Part shown: one piece after another, positions 17,886 through 26,624 of the stretch
Position numbering within the stretch: position 1 is the stretch's first letter
Layout: every line of letters begins with the position of its first letter
Source of the DNA: Aquabacterium sp. CECT 9606
GTDB lineage: Bacteria > Pseudomonadota > Gammaproteobacteria > Burkholderiales > Burkholderiaceae_C
Length of the DNA stretch: 64,000 nucleotides
NCBI RefSeq assembly: GCF_918741295.1
Contig: NZ_CAKKNB010000003.1
Coordinates: 588,668-652,667 of the forward strand
Direction: 5' to 3'
Program-made: the position numbers and the translations under genes
The notes under the pieces: generated by a model
The model's input: only the letters and a program-made list of their open reading frames with translations
Database searches by the model: none
Told to the model about the DNA's origin: nothing

Positions 17886-20800
17886 CTATGACGCTGCCGA
17901 ATCATCCTGGACGACGCGGAGGCCGCAATGCTCGAACCTATCAGCAGGATCGTCGGCCGCTCGCAAGAAGGTCGCCGGGGCGCCCACATCATGGTACCAA
18001 CCGCCTCCCCTGTCAACACGCCTCAAGCCCTGCTCACCAGTGAACTCTGGGAATCGGCCGCCTCGCCTCGCAACGATTTCTAGGTCTGCAATATCGATAA
18101 AGCAATTGGCACACCACTCCCACACGTTGCCCGCCATATCAAGTGCGCCACAGGGCGAAGCGCCACCTGGGTACATGCCGACCGGTGTTGTCATGCCAGG
18201 TCCAGACTCCCAGCTGTTCAACAGCGAAGGGTTCCAGTCGTCGCCCCAAGGGTAACGATACTTGCGGTCGCTGGAGGCATCCCAACTGGCCGCTTTTTCC
18301 CACTCCAACTCAGTTGGCAGACGAATGCCAGGAAAGCGTTGCGATGCCCACCGGCAGAAGATGTCCGCCTCGAACCAGCTGATGCCGACGGCTGGATGCT
18401 CGGCCAGCGACGCCCCGTCTGCCGCTTCAACAAACAAGGCTGGCGCCTGCAATGCTGGGTCGAAGTGACTATAGATGCGGTTAGTAATGGCGACCCGGCC
18501 GATGCGGAACTTAGGTAGGTCCGCACGCAAGCTGACGCAAACCCAGGGTGGCTTCAGCGGGTCGTCCGCTGCAGCCCCGAGTTCGAATGGGCCGGCCGGC
18601 ACCTCGCACCAATACGGCAGCCTATCCGAACCGAGATCAATCGGATCGAACAAGTCGTCTGGCGGCGGAGGGATGTGCTTGAATAGATCGGCCAACAAAG
18701 TGCTGACTCGACTGCCGCCCGAGCGCAAGCATGCTTGTCGAATGAAGTGGAGGTCACCTCTCGGGATAGCGCTTCCCATCGCCTCGTGGTAGGTACGCAG
18801 CACGCCAATGAGTTCATTGGGTGCAAGCAGGCTCTCCAACTGCTCAAACAGTGTCTGACGCTGGTGCATGTCGGTGGTGTCGGGCAGTTGCAGGATCTGC
18901 AACGCGGTGACCGAATCAACATGACTGACTTCGGCCAGTGCCCGCAAAGCGAGTCCTGGCGGGCCGCGGAGCAGTTCAAGAACGTATCGCGAAGGTAGCG
19001 CTGACATCCCTGCGTAGAAGACGAGCACCTCGGCCCATTGCGGATCGTCCACACGATCACGAACAAACTCTTCGATTTCTACCAACGAAAGGCTGCTCAG
19101 CGCCCGAGCGCAGAGATATTCTCTAAAACCGCGATGTAGGTAGCGAAAGGCACGCCTTAATGCGTCGACCGGTAGCAGCAGGCCCGTGTTGGAAGTGAGC
19201 TCCGCTAGATAGTCGCGCGCGCCTTGCCAACCTGCTTGTCGCAAGGCAGGGCCGGAGGATGACACTAGTAGCGATTCGATCTGCCGCCCCGTATAGACCT
19301 CAGATGGTGCCCGCGAATCGGCTGCATGCAGGTCATAGCTGAGCTGCGCCAGGATGCCTTCTGCAGCTTCTGGATTGCGCATACCGCGACCGCCCCTATG
19401 TCGTCCTTCGAGAAGCATCTGCACGGCGGTCTCGAACAGGGCTGAGCGCTTGTCCAGGGTCACGCCCAATTCGCCCTCCTCCTCATTGGCCAGAAGCCCA
19501 AGCAGCGACAACGTAAGCGGCATGCCGGCTAGGTCACGCAGGTCGGGATTTCCAGCGATGCTGCGCAGCAAGAAAGCGCAGCGGACCGGGCCACAAATCG
19601 GCAGGAGCAGGCTTCTTTGCTGGTCGTGCCGGAAGGGGGCAATTTCCCAGACCGAGAACTCCGGCGCAGCTCGAAAACCGACCTTGCGTGATGCGACGAT
19701 GGCGACGTTCCCTTCATGACGAGCCAACTGGCTCAATAGGCGGAGCAGCAATTCGTCACGGCGAAACTCTGTAACCTCGTCAAATCCGTCGAGCAGTAGG
19801 ACGAGCCGGCCTTCGTCCAGATACCGGGAGACCACGCTCCACATGCCCTGAATAGACAGTCCTTTGCCGAGTGCTTCTACCGCGTCCTCCAAAGACCAGG
19901 AGACATCACGGATGTGACTAGCCTCGAACTCCGCGAGCGACAGCAGAACCGGAAGCTCGCCCGAGCCTTCACGTGCTAAAGCACCCAGCCTCGCAGCTTC
20001 CATCTGTAGCATGGTCGTCTTACCACTTCCCGGATCGCCAAGCACGAAAGCGCGGCGCGTGCGGCGCTTGCGGATCAAATCGGCCAAAGTTAGCTTCTCT
20101 CTGAGCGCGAGCGGGGACAGGTCGCGCTGGTATCCGGAGCTAAGTCGGGGTAACGCGCCAGCGGTATCGCGAATGCAAATGTCAACGGCGACCGAAGGTA
20201 GCGCGACACCGACCGGGAGAATTGGTGAGGTCTTGCTTTGCCATGCGTCGACAAGACTGCCGGCAAAGGTGCGAACCATCTTTGCTGCTTGGTCGAGTGG
20301 CGCTGGCCGAGGGCGCAGCTCACTAGTGCCTTGCAGGGGCCTGCCCGACTCGCGAGTAAAGGCTAACGTCAGCCCAATGCGGTGGCACAGCCGCGCCATC
20401 CGCTCCAGCGGCGTGCCATAAAATCTGCCGCTGGCGCTTCGGCGATCACCTACTTCGCGCGTGAGGCCAACGACAAAAAGGCCGGCCTCCTCCTGCTCGT
20501 GTGAAAAAATACAAACGGGTGCACCGGAGATACCACGGAGTTGCTCGTGCGTGAAGACCTCCGCTGCCAATTCCAGCATGTCGATGCGATCGGCAGCTGC
20601 ATCATCCGAGCGCAGTGATTCCACACCGGCCACCCGCCCCCAAAGATTTGAGAACTGCGTCCGCATTCCGCTGGCACATCCGCGAACCAAGAAAGTGGCG
20701 CGCGACAACTCTTCCAAGTCCCACATTGCGCAGGGCAAAGGTTCGAGCAAAGGATCCTCTGATAACTCAAGGATAGCGATATCGCCACCGGTCAAGTAGG

Positions 20801-21062
20801 AGTCAACACCAACCACACACCTAACCCCGACCGTGCGATGGTCAAAGCGCAGTCGCATGTCGGCGTCCTGGCCTAGCGCATGTGCTTCGGCCACACAATG
20901 ATGGGCGGTGATCGCGAACTTTCGCTCGGCGTCCGAGGGATCGCGCAAGTCGATGAGAAAAGCCGTGCCCAAGCTAGCTAGGACTTCTTCTGCGACCGAC
21001 GATGGGCCCAGCATCTCCGCACTTGCGGCCCGCAGTCGCTGTAGGTCGGTCAGCTCAGACAT
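17886..21062 (-). CDS. Trypsin-like protease / NACHT NTPase / FGE-sulfatase-fold fusion (NLR-like conflict protein)
   Basis: 1058 residues with three recognisable modules. Residues 20-240 form a trypsin-like serine protease: ITAHHCV with His55, GGDIAILEL with Asp94 and LRGISGAPV with Ser179, so the triad appears intact. Residues about 335-560 are a NACHT NTPase, with Walker A VLGDPGSGKTTMLQ and Walker B RLVLLLDGFDEVTE, followed by a helical region. Residues about 815-1058 have the formylglycine-generating-enzyme (SUMF1, C-type-lectin-like) fold: AVGISWFEADIFCRWAS, RLPTELEWEKAA, ALDMAGNVWEWC, RVDRGGGWYHD and CGLRVV. In bacterial NLR-like proteins an N-terminal effector is triggered after ligand sensing by the C-terminus; here a protease would be the effector and the FGE fold the sensor. 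It lies 15 nt after the membrane protein and 32 nt before the methyltransferase. The role in defence is inference. Confidence 0.85.
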   Translation of the reverse strand: MSELTDLQRLRAASAEMLGPSSVAEEVLASLGTAFLIDLRDPSDAERKFAITAHHCVAEAHALGQDADMRLRFDHRTVGVRCVVGVDSYLTGGDIAILELSEDPLLEPLPCAMWDLEELSRATFLVRGCASGMRTQFSNLWGRVAGVESLRSDDAAADRIDMLELAAEVFTHEQLRGISGAPVCIFSHEQEEAGLFVVGLTREVGDRRSASGRFYGTPLERMARLCHRIGLTLAFTRESGRPLQGTSELRPRPAPLDQAAKMVRTFAGSLVDAWQSKTSPILPVGVALPSVAVDICIRDTAGALPRLSSGYQRDLSPLALREKLTLADLIRKRRTRRAFVLGDPGSGKTTMLQMEAARLGALAREGSGELPVLLSLAEFEASHIRDVSWSLEDAVEALGKGLSIQGMWSVVSRYLDEGRLVLLLDGFDEVTEFRRDELLLRLLSQLARHEGNVAIVASRKVGFRAAPEFSVWEIAPFRHDQQRSLLLPICGPVRCAFLLRSIAGNPDLRDLAGMPLTLSLLGLLANEEEGELGVTLDKRSALFETAVQMLLEGRHRGGRGMRNPEAAEGILAQLSYDLHAADSRAPSEVYTGRQIESLLVSSSGPALRQAGWQGARDYLAELTSNTGLLLPVDALRRAFRYLHRGFREYLCARALSSLSLVEIEEFVRDRVDDPQWAEVLVFYAGMSALPSRYVLELLRGPPGLALRALAEVSHVDSVTALQILQLPDTTDMHQRQTLFEQLESLLAPNELIGVLRTYHEAMGSAIPRGDLHFIRQACLRSGGSRVSTLLADLFKHIPPPPDDLFDPIDLGSDRLPYWCEVPAGPFELGAAADDPLKPPWVCVSLRADLPKFRIGRVAITNRIYSHFDPALQAPALFVEAADGASLAEHPAVGISWFEADIFCRWASQRFPGIRLPTELEWEKAASWDASSDRKYRYPWGDDWNPSLLNSWESGPGMTTPVGMYPGGASPCGALDMAGNVWEWCANCFIDIADLEIVARRGGRFPEFTGEQGLRRVDRGGGWYHDVGAPATFLRAADDPADRFEHCGLRVVQDDSAAS

Positions 21063-21077
21063 GGCCAGGCGAACCAG

Positions 21078-21689
21078 TCAGACCAGCACCTGGAAGCCGC
21101 CAGCCGGCCGCAGCTGGATCAAGGCAATCTGCTTATCGCCCCACAAGGGCCTTTTACGTTGCAGCGCACCGAGGGCTGCCTGCACGTCACTTTCCGCAGT
21201 AGCTTGGTTCCCTGAACCTTGGCGAACGTAGGCCAACGTTTCAACTGCAGTCGGAAAGCGCGCAGGCGATTCCTCATTGGCAGCCTTCAGCCAGAGCAGC
21301 ACCTGCCACTCTAGTCGATCCTCAACGAGGCAGCCTGAGGACAACGTTGCCCCAAGGATCCGGAACGCGAATGTCAGCGCTGCGATATAGCCAGCCACGG
21401 GTAACACGTTTGCTCCAACTGCTGCCTGTAATGCAATCGGAATAACAGAGACAACTAATGAATTGATGTCTCGGGGCGCGTCTTCGACAATGGCCAGGCG
21501 AAAGGGTCCGATCTGGCGTGTCGATACACCAGTGGACGTACTCTGCGCCAGTCCGAAGTCTGCCAGGATGTTACATAGGCGCCAGGTAGAGGGTGCTTCC
21601 AGGATAGGCACTTCTGATGTGTCTGGGTGCGTTTCCTTCAAATACCCATTGACTGAGTCCGCAATCGATTGATCCAGTGACCGAAACAT
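21078..21689 (-). CDS. Unknown protein with a central hydrophobic segment, partner of the NACHT protein
   Basis: About 203 residues from ATG 21689, chosen because AGGGAG lies 7 nt upstream; a longer frame begins at 21737. I recognise no family. The central part, near residues 95-140, is strongly hydrophobic with two segments separated by GANVLP, suggesting a membrane hairpin. The flanks are soluble; the C-terminal half holds YVRQGSGNQATAESDVQAAL. It is first in the operon and 15 nt before the trypsin-NACHT-FGE gene. By analogy with other conflict operons it could be a membrane effector, or the target of the protease module. That is inference from position only. Confidence 0.55.
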   Translation of the reverse strand: MFRSLDQSIADSVNGYLKETHPDTSEVPILEAPSTWRLCNILADFGLAQSTSTGVSTRQIGPFRLAIVEDAPRDINSLVVSVIPIALQAAVGANVLPVAGYIAALTFAFRILGATLSSGCLVEDRLEWQVLLWLKAANEESPARFPTAVETLAYVRQGSGNQATAESDVQAALGALQRKRPLWGDKQIALIQLRPAGGFQVLV

Positions 21690-22053
21690 GAATTTCTCCC
21701 TATTGGTCAATTTGAAGCACTTTGCCATATCCGCCAATATGGTAGAAAGTGTCTGAGCAATCCTACGCGCTCGTCAATAGATTTAAGTTTTCTTCTAGGG
21801 AAGGTCTGCACAAATGAGTGCTGACTGCACGAGAGGTGCCTGAAGTGGCGATTGCGGCGGCAAACCGGCCTTTTTTGCGGATGGTTGGTCAGCAATCGCC
21901 CCATCCCGGTCCATTTGGACGCACTCATGCCAGGGCTATCAACAACTGCCAACGCGCCGTCCACAGGTTGGACAGCGCAAACAACGTATGGAACTGAGCC
22001 GTGTTTTTTGCCAAGCCGCGATAGCGGACTTCACGCGCCCGAACTGACGCTTA

Positions 22054-23150
22054 TTGAGATTTCCGTAAATCATGACAACCGCTGAGCCATTCGTGCGTTG
22101 TAGCAATACTTGGCAAGTATTGGGTGCATGGCATGGTGACAAAGCGATTGGATGAAACGGTAAAGCGGCGCGTGCGTGCAGGGCGAATGCTGCTGACGAG
22201 CAAGACGCCAGCGCAGGTGGCACTCGCTGTAGGCGTGGCACGGCAGACCGTGTACACGTGGAAAGCGTTGCTCGATGAGGGTGGCATTGATGCCTTGCGA
22301 GCGATGCCTACGCGAGGCCGACCGGCACGCCTGGATGACGCCCAACTACAGGCACTGGCGCGCGCGTTGTTGGACAAGCCCACCGAGTACGGCTTTGGCA
22401 CCGAACTGTGGACGCTCAAGCGCGTAGGCGTACTCATAGACGCCTGTACGGCGTCAAGTTTGGCCAGACGCAAATCTGGCGCATCCTGGGCGGCCTGGGG
22501 TTCTCCGTGCAAAAGCCTGAGCGCCGAGCCATCGAGCGAGACGAAGATGCTGTGCAGACCTGGAAGAGCAAGACATGGCCTGCGCTCAAAAAAAAGCCAA
22601 GCGTGAAGGCCGACTGATCGTCTTCATCGACGAGTCTGGCCTGAGCGAGAGGCCCACGCGGGTGCGCACCTGGGCGCCCAAGGGGCAGACGCCAGTCATC
22701 CAGTTCCACTTCAATTGGAACCACATCTCCGTCATCGCTGGGCTCAGTCGAACGAACTGCCTGTTTCGCCTGCACGAGGGCTCGATCAAGAAGGAACAGC
22801 ACGTCGAGTTCCTCAAGGCGCTGCGTGCTCATTTGAAGCAACCACTGCTGATCATCTGGGACGAACTGAAGGCCCATCGCAGCAAGCTTGTGCGCGAGTA
22901 CCTGGACTCCACCGACGGGGCCGTGCAGATGGCATTCCTGCCGCCGTACTCGCCGGACTTGAATCCTGTCGAGTTCCTGTGGGCCTGGCTCAAGCGCCAT
23001 GCCTTGGCCAACTTCTGCCCAGCCAACCTTGACGAACTCAACGTCACCGCCCGCAACAAACTCAAGAGTGCGCAACAACGCCCCTCCATCATTGCGGCGT
23101 GCTGGGTTCAAGCAGGGCTCTGGTGATGTCGCCATTTAGGGAAAGCTCAA
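22054..23150 (+). mobile_element. IS630-family insertion sequence with TA target duplication
   Basis: 1097 bp bounded by TA at 22052-22053 and 23151-23152. Terminal inverted repeats are imperfect: TTGAGATTTCCGTAAAT at the left and, in reverse complement, TTGAGCTTTCCCTAAAT at the right. Duplication of TA is the hallmark of IS630/Tc1-mariner transposition. The element lies inside an IS5-type transposase gene whose reading order is restored on its removal. Confidence 0.85.
22133..23126 (+). pseudogene. IS630-family transposase, frameshifted
   Basis: The coding sequence needs three frames. The first (22133-22433) carries the N-terminal helix-turn-helix (KTPAQVALAVGVARQTVYTW). Near 22433 one base is missing: LWTLKRVGVLI should continue into RRLYGVKFGQTQIWRILGG, which is in the next frame. 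At the A8 run near 22587 the frame changes again, into the DDE catalytic domain (IVFIDESGLSERP, LIIWDELKAHRSK, FLPPYSPDLNPVEFLWAWLK). The A-run shift could be programmed, as reported for some IS630 members; the first looks like a real mutation. Probably inactive. Confidence 0.8.
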
Positions 23151-23478
23151 TAATCACGCGGAACGGGTGCTCGACCTTGGCCCGGATCTGTGCCTTGACG
23201 CGCTCGATCTGATCGACCAGTTTGCCCTGCGGGCTGTCCTTGTCGAGTGCCCGCAAGCCTGGACGCATGGCAATTTGCCATTGCACTTCTGGCTTGGCGT
23301 CTGGCCGTTTGGCGCCCCCCTGGTAGCCCGCATCGCCGAAGGCGTTGACTTCGTCGGCCTTGCAAAACCACCACACCCCCGATGAATACAGGGCGAGTCG
23401 TGCAATCGGGGATGGTCAGAACTCTGGATTTTCGGTTCAATGGCACTCAGTTTCTGGGCGTTTTGAGAATCTGAACAG

Positions 23479-24180
23479 ATGAGCACGCCCGACTTCTTTC
23501 GCGCCCGGCTGGACACCATGATCGACCTGCGCCACCCGCTGGCCGTGCTGGCCACACGGATGCCGTGGACCGAGATCGAGAAGTCCCGGGCGCCGTCGTT
23601 TGCACGCAAGGCGCGCACGGGCAGCATGAAGCTGGAAGCCGATATGTTCGGCCCCACCGCCGTCGTGGTTGCCGCGGTGGCCTTAGCGCTGCTGGACGCC
23701 CGCGTCTGCCCATCCGCCTGATGGTGGCGCTGCTGTACCTCAAGCACGCTTTCAACGAGAGCGATGAGTCGGTGGTCGAGCGCTGGAGCGAGAACTGCGT
23801 TTGGCTTCTTCAGCGGCCAGCAGTACTACGAGCCTCGCATACCCTGTGACCCCAGCCAGATCGGGCGCTTCAGACGTGTGCTCGGTAAGGCCGGGGTCGA
23901 GCAATTGCTCAAGACCACCATCGAGACGGCGGTGCGCATCCAGGCTGTCAAGAAGAGCGAGTTCGAGCGCGTCATCGTCGACACCACAGTGCAGGAGAAG
24001 GCCATCGCCCATCCGACGGACAGCCGCTTGCTGGAGGTCGCACGCGGACAACTGGCCGAGATGGCCAAGAAGCTGGGGCTGTTGCCCAAACAGACCTTTG
24101 AGCGAGAAGGCCAGACGCTGCGGCGCAGGGCTGGGGGCTACGCTCACGCTCGCCAGTTCAAGCGCCTGCGCACCCGCACG
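23479..24180 (+). pseudogene. IS5-family transposase N-terminal half, frameshifted and truncated
   Basis: Begins MSTPDFFRARLDTMIDLRHP and continues through at least two frameshifts: PRLPIRLMVALLYLKHAFNE lies in the second frame, and YYEPRIPCDPSQIGRFRRVL plus TTVQEKAIAHPTDSRLLEVA in the third. It stops abruptly after YAHARQFKRLR near 24175, where IS66-derived sequence begins. It is a close relative of the transposase at 62823-64000 on the opposite strand, which keeps the missing C-terminal half. The coding sequence is dead, although its N-terminal DDE region is recognisable. Confidence 0.8.
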
Positions 24181-24189
24181 CGCTGTGAC

Positions 24190-24460
24190 AATGGCTCAGG
24201 CACCTGCATTTGTGCCGATCAATCTGGCACCTGCAGCCGAGCCCATGGACCGTTCTACCCTCGCATCAGCCTCCGGTATTTGCATTGAGGTTCTGGCCAC
24301 TCAATGGCGACGCTGCCTGCGCGCAGTGTTTGCGCGATTGGCTTAAGTGATCCGAATCGATGCAGCCTTGCTGGCCGTCGAACCATTGGACATGCGAGCA
24401 GGCACTGATACGGCACTGACCCGGGTGATAAAGGTCTTCGGCGCCGCTCACCCGGCCGAC
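24190..24460 (+). pseudogene. IS66 remnant: TnpA C-terminus and TnpB N-terminus
   Basis: The first part reads APAFVPINLAPAAEPMD and SASGICIEV, the C-terminal region of IS66 OrfA/TnpA, ending at a TAA. Directly after it MIRIDAALLAVEPLDMRAG and DTALTRVIKVFGAAHP match the N-terminus of IS66 OrfB/TnpB. The TnpB frame then runs without a stop into IS3-type sequence, so a deletion or recombination has fused two unrelated IS elements. Neither gene is functional. Confidence 0.72.
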
Positions 24461-24461
24461 A

Positions 24462-24780
24462 CCAAGCCCGAACTGCTGGCTGTGGCACCCAACCAGGTTT
24501 GGTCCTGGGACATCACCAAACTCAAAGGGCCAGCCAGTGGACGTGCTTCCACCTCTACGTGATCCTGAACACCTTCAGCCGCTTTGTCGTGTGCTGGATG
24601 TTGGCGCCGCGCGCGAGCGCCGAGCTGGCCCAGCAACTCATTGCCGAGACGGTCTCACGCCATGACGTGGCGCCTGGCACGCCGATCGAGGCGCCGCCAT
24701 GCGCTCCAAACCGGTGGCGAGCTTGCTGATCGATCTGGATGTTGCCAAGAGCCATAGCCGACCTCACGTATCGGACGACA
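24462..24780 (+). pseudogene. IS3-family OrfB (integrase catalytic core) remnant
   Basis: Encodes PELLAVAPNQVWSWDITKLK, then in the next frame TCFHLYVILNTFSRFVVCWM and SAELAQQLIAETVSRHDVAP, and after another shift MRSKPVASLLIDLDVAKSHSRPHVS. These are consecutive parts of the rve core of IS3-family OrfB, with the first catalytic Asp in WSWDITKL. At least two frameshifts and missing ends make it a pseudogene. It is fused in frame to the IS66 TnpB fragment upstream. Confidence 0.72.
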
Positions 24781-25157
24781 GGCTTCCATGAAATTACCGG
24801 CAACGTTCAGCACCATCGTGCCAGCCAACGCGACAAGTGAACGTCTCCTGTTGGAGAATACGCGGCAGCAACTTCCTTCGCGCAATGTCCCAGCGCCGAT
24901 GGCCATCTCCGCACCGGCGCCTGCAGCACTGACCAAATCTTCCGGGACCCAGCAGCATGGTCATGATCCGCTTGCCAAAAGCAAAGGGGACAAGCACAGG
25001 CGAAAACGTTGAGTTCAGTCGGCGAAGCTGACTTACAAACACCCCGGCTTCGGGCTCGGTCAAGTGCGCTTTTTCGCCCAGATTAATCTGCTGCTTTTAG
25101 CGAATCTCAGTCGGCAGCTTCAGCAGTCCTGAAGCAGGCCCGCAAACCCGCATCGAA
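24781..25157. other. Intergenic sequence without a recognised gene
   Basis: Between the IS3 remnant and the end of the SGNH hydrolase gene. Short open frames exist on both strands, but none resembles a known protein and none has a convincing ribosome binding site. Probably further IS debris. Confidence 0.4.
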
Positions 25158-26393
25158 TCACGCCACGCGAGTTGGAAATAGCTGCTTCAACGATGCGTAA
25201 AAATTTCCTGCGTGAACGTCGTAGCCGCCCGAAGAAGGGTGGAGTTCGTTGTGCCACCAGCTTGCGAGGTTGGGCAGCAAACCTTGCCCGTTCACGAAGG
25301 TGACATGCGGATGAGCGCCGGCGAGTGCCTGTATTTCCATCGCAAAGGTGGCAAGCATCACCCTTACAACTGCTGCGCGGGCCTCTTGCGAAGGAAAGCC
25401 ACGCAAGTCAAATGCGGGCTTCATCCATGGCCCTAAAGCGTTAAAGCACACGCCCCTCCCGTCTGGTATTGCAAAGTCGTAGCCGTGGAACACCAGGCTG
25501 GTGGTGGGGCTCAACCGGTCACGCATCGCGATCAAGTCCTCGTAGCCCGCACGCACGAGCGAAAGCGCAGCAGCGAAACGAAGTGTGTGGAGGTGCGACT
25601 CTGGCGGCTGGGTGGCATCCCAGTCCTTGATCCATAGTGCCATCGGATTATCGACGATGTCGTTGCCACCTCCAGAAAACAGCAGCACATCCCACGCGCC
25701 CCCGGCAGGGCAACCATTTTGCAGATGCTCTGCAAGCAGCTTGTACTGCTCAACGCCCAGCATGAATCGCACCTCGTCGCCCGCCTTGGCGAGGTTGAGA
25801 ATCGGCACGCCAAGGCGCCGTTCCAGGCGGGGTACCAAGCCGCCCTTGATCGCAAACGGCGGGTAGTCGAACCACGAATCTCCTTCTGCCAAGATTTGCA
25901 GTGGCACGAACCCAGCTGGTGCCGTCGCAGGCGACCTAGGGGCACGACCCGCGACTGCTGGAACAGGCGCCCGAAGAGAACTGCGCACGCCGCGCTGTTT
26001 CAGGATTGTCATCGTCGCTTCGTACTCGCGCACGCGGCGGACGATTTCCGCATCTTGTGCCTTACGCAAGCTTTCGCGCTCGGCAGCGACGCTGCGAGGC
26101 GTTGCCAACACTGGCTCCATGAGTGCAGCCACTGGCCGCGCCATGGCCTTGGGCCGCTTGGCCGCCGTCAACGCCTTGGCTTCGGCCAGGGTCAATGGCC
26201 CGGTCGAAGGAACCTTCTTTTCGAGGCCAGCCGTTAGTGCCGTGGCGTTATGTGCTCGCTGGCTTTGCGCCTTCGCAGTTTTAACCGGTGCTGTTATCGC
26301 CGTCTTTGCTACATTTAGTGCAGCTTTTTTGGGCAATTTTTTTGTACTGGCTTTGATACTCTTCGCTGGCGCTGTCTTTTTCGTTGAGACCAT
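25158..26393 (-). CDS. SGNH/GDSL hydrolase with a Lys/Ala-rich N-terminal tail
   Basis: 411 residues. The C-terminal 250 residues form an SGNH hydrolase: block I LAEGDSWFDYPP with the nucleophile Ser, a Gly-containing block II in LNLAKAGDEVR, block III LFSGGGNDIVDN with the oxyanion Asn, and block V NELHPSSGGYD with the catalytic His. Such enzymes are esterases, lipases or carbohydrate deacetylases. The first 100 residues are extremely rich in Lys, Ala and Thr (MVSTKKTAPAKSIKASTKKL), resembling histone-H1-like tails, and are followed by a short helical region. No signal peptide is evident, so the protein seems cytoplasmic or secreted by another route. A GGGAGG site sits 6 nt before the ATG. 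It is divergent from the metalloprotease-caspase cluster and shares a 230-bp upstream region with it. Confidence 0.85.
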   Translation of the reverse strand: MVSTKKTAPAKSIKASTKKLPKKAALNVAKTAITAPVKTAKAQSQRAHNATALTAGLEKKVPSTGPLTLAEAKALTAAKRPKAMARPVAALMEPVLATPRSVAAERESLRKAQDAEIVRRVREYEATMTILKQRGVRSSLRAPVPAVAGRAPRSPATAPAGFVPLQILAEGDSWFDYPPFAIKGGLVPRLERRLGVPILNLAKAGDEVRFMLGVEQYKLLAEHLQNGCPAGGAWDVLLFSGGGNDIVDNPMALWIKDWDATQPPESHLHTLRFAAALSLVRAGYEDLIAMRDRLSPTTSLVFHGYDFAIPDGRGVCFNALGPWMKPAFDLRGFPSQEARAAVVRVMLATFAMEIQALAGAHPHVTFVNGQGLLPNLASWWHNELHPSSGGYDVHAGNFYASLKQLFPTRVA

Positions 26394-26624
26394 AAGGAAC
26401 CTCCCTTGAGTTGCTGCTAGTTCGCACCGCGTAATCCTCAGGGAAATACTCGGGCCTTGACAACCCCCAAGACGGCTCTGTCCCCATCACGATACATTTT
26501 TCGAAGTCAACCCCTGCCAAGTTAGGGGGCTGCACGCCATGGGAAGCGCGCTTACCATCTCGATGAATTCTTTGACGACGCACGTGCCGATGGCGCGCGC
26601 TATATGTTGATCATGGAGGTAAAG

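Larger units (their letters stand above)
21950..23420 (-). pseudogene. IS5-type transposase C-terminal part, split by an IS630 element
   Basis: Minus-strand fragments on both sides of the IS630 element join into one IS5-family transposase C-terminus. The upstream half (about 23420-23151) encodes FGDAGYQGGAKRPDA, MRPGLRALDKDSPQGK and AKVEHPFRVI. The downstream half (22053-21950) encodes KRQFGRVK, then after a one-base frameshift RYRGLAKNTAQ and HTLFALSNLW. Conserved order V-I-K-R-Q-F-G is restored if the insert and one TA are removed. The 5' part of the gene is missing; another IS5-type element begins at about 23.45 kb on the opposite strand. Confidence 0.75.

Noticed and set aside
17900..18100. 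Diversity-generating retroelement variable region at the end of the FGE domain
   Set aside because: The fold is right, but there is no reverse transcriptase, no template repeat and no excess of adenine-rich (AAY) codons in the window.
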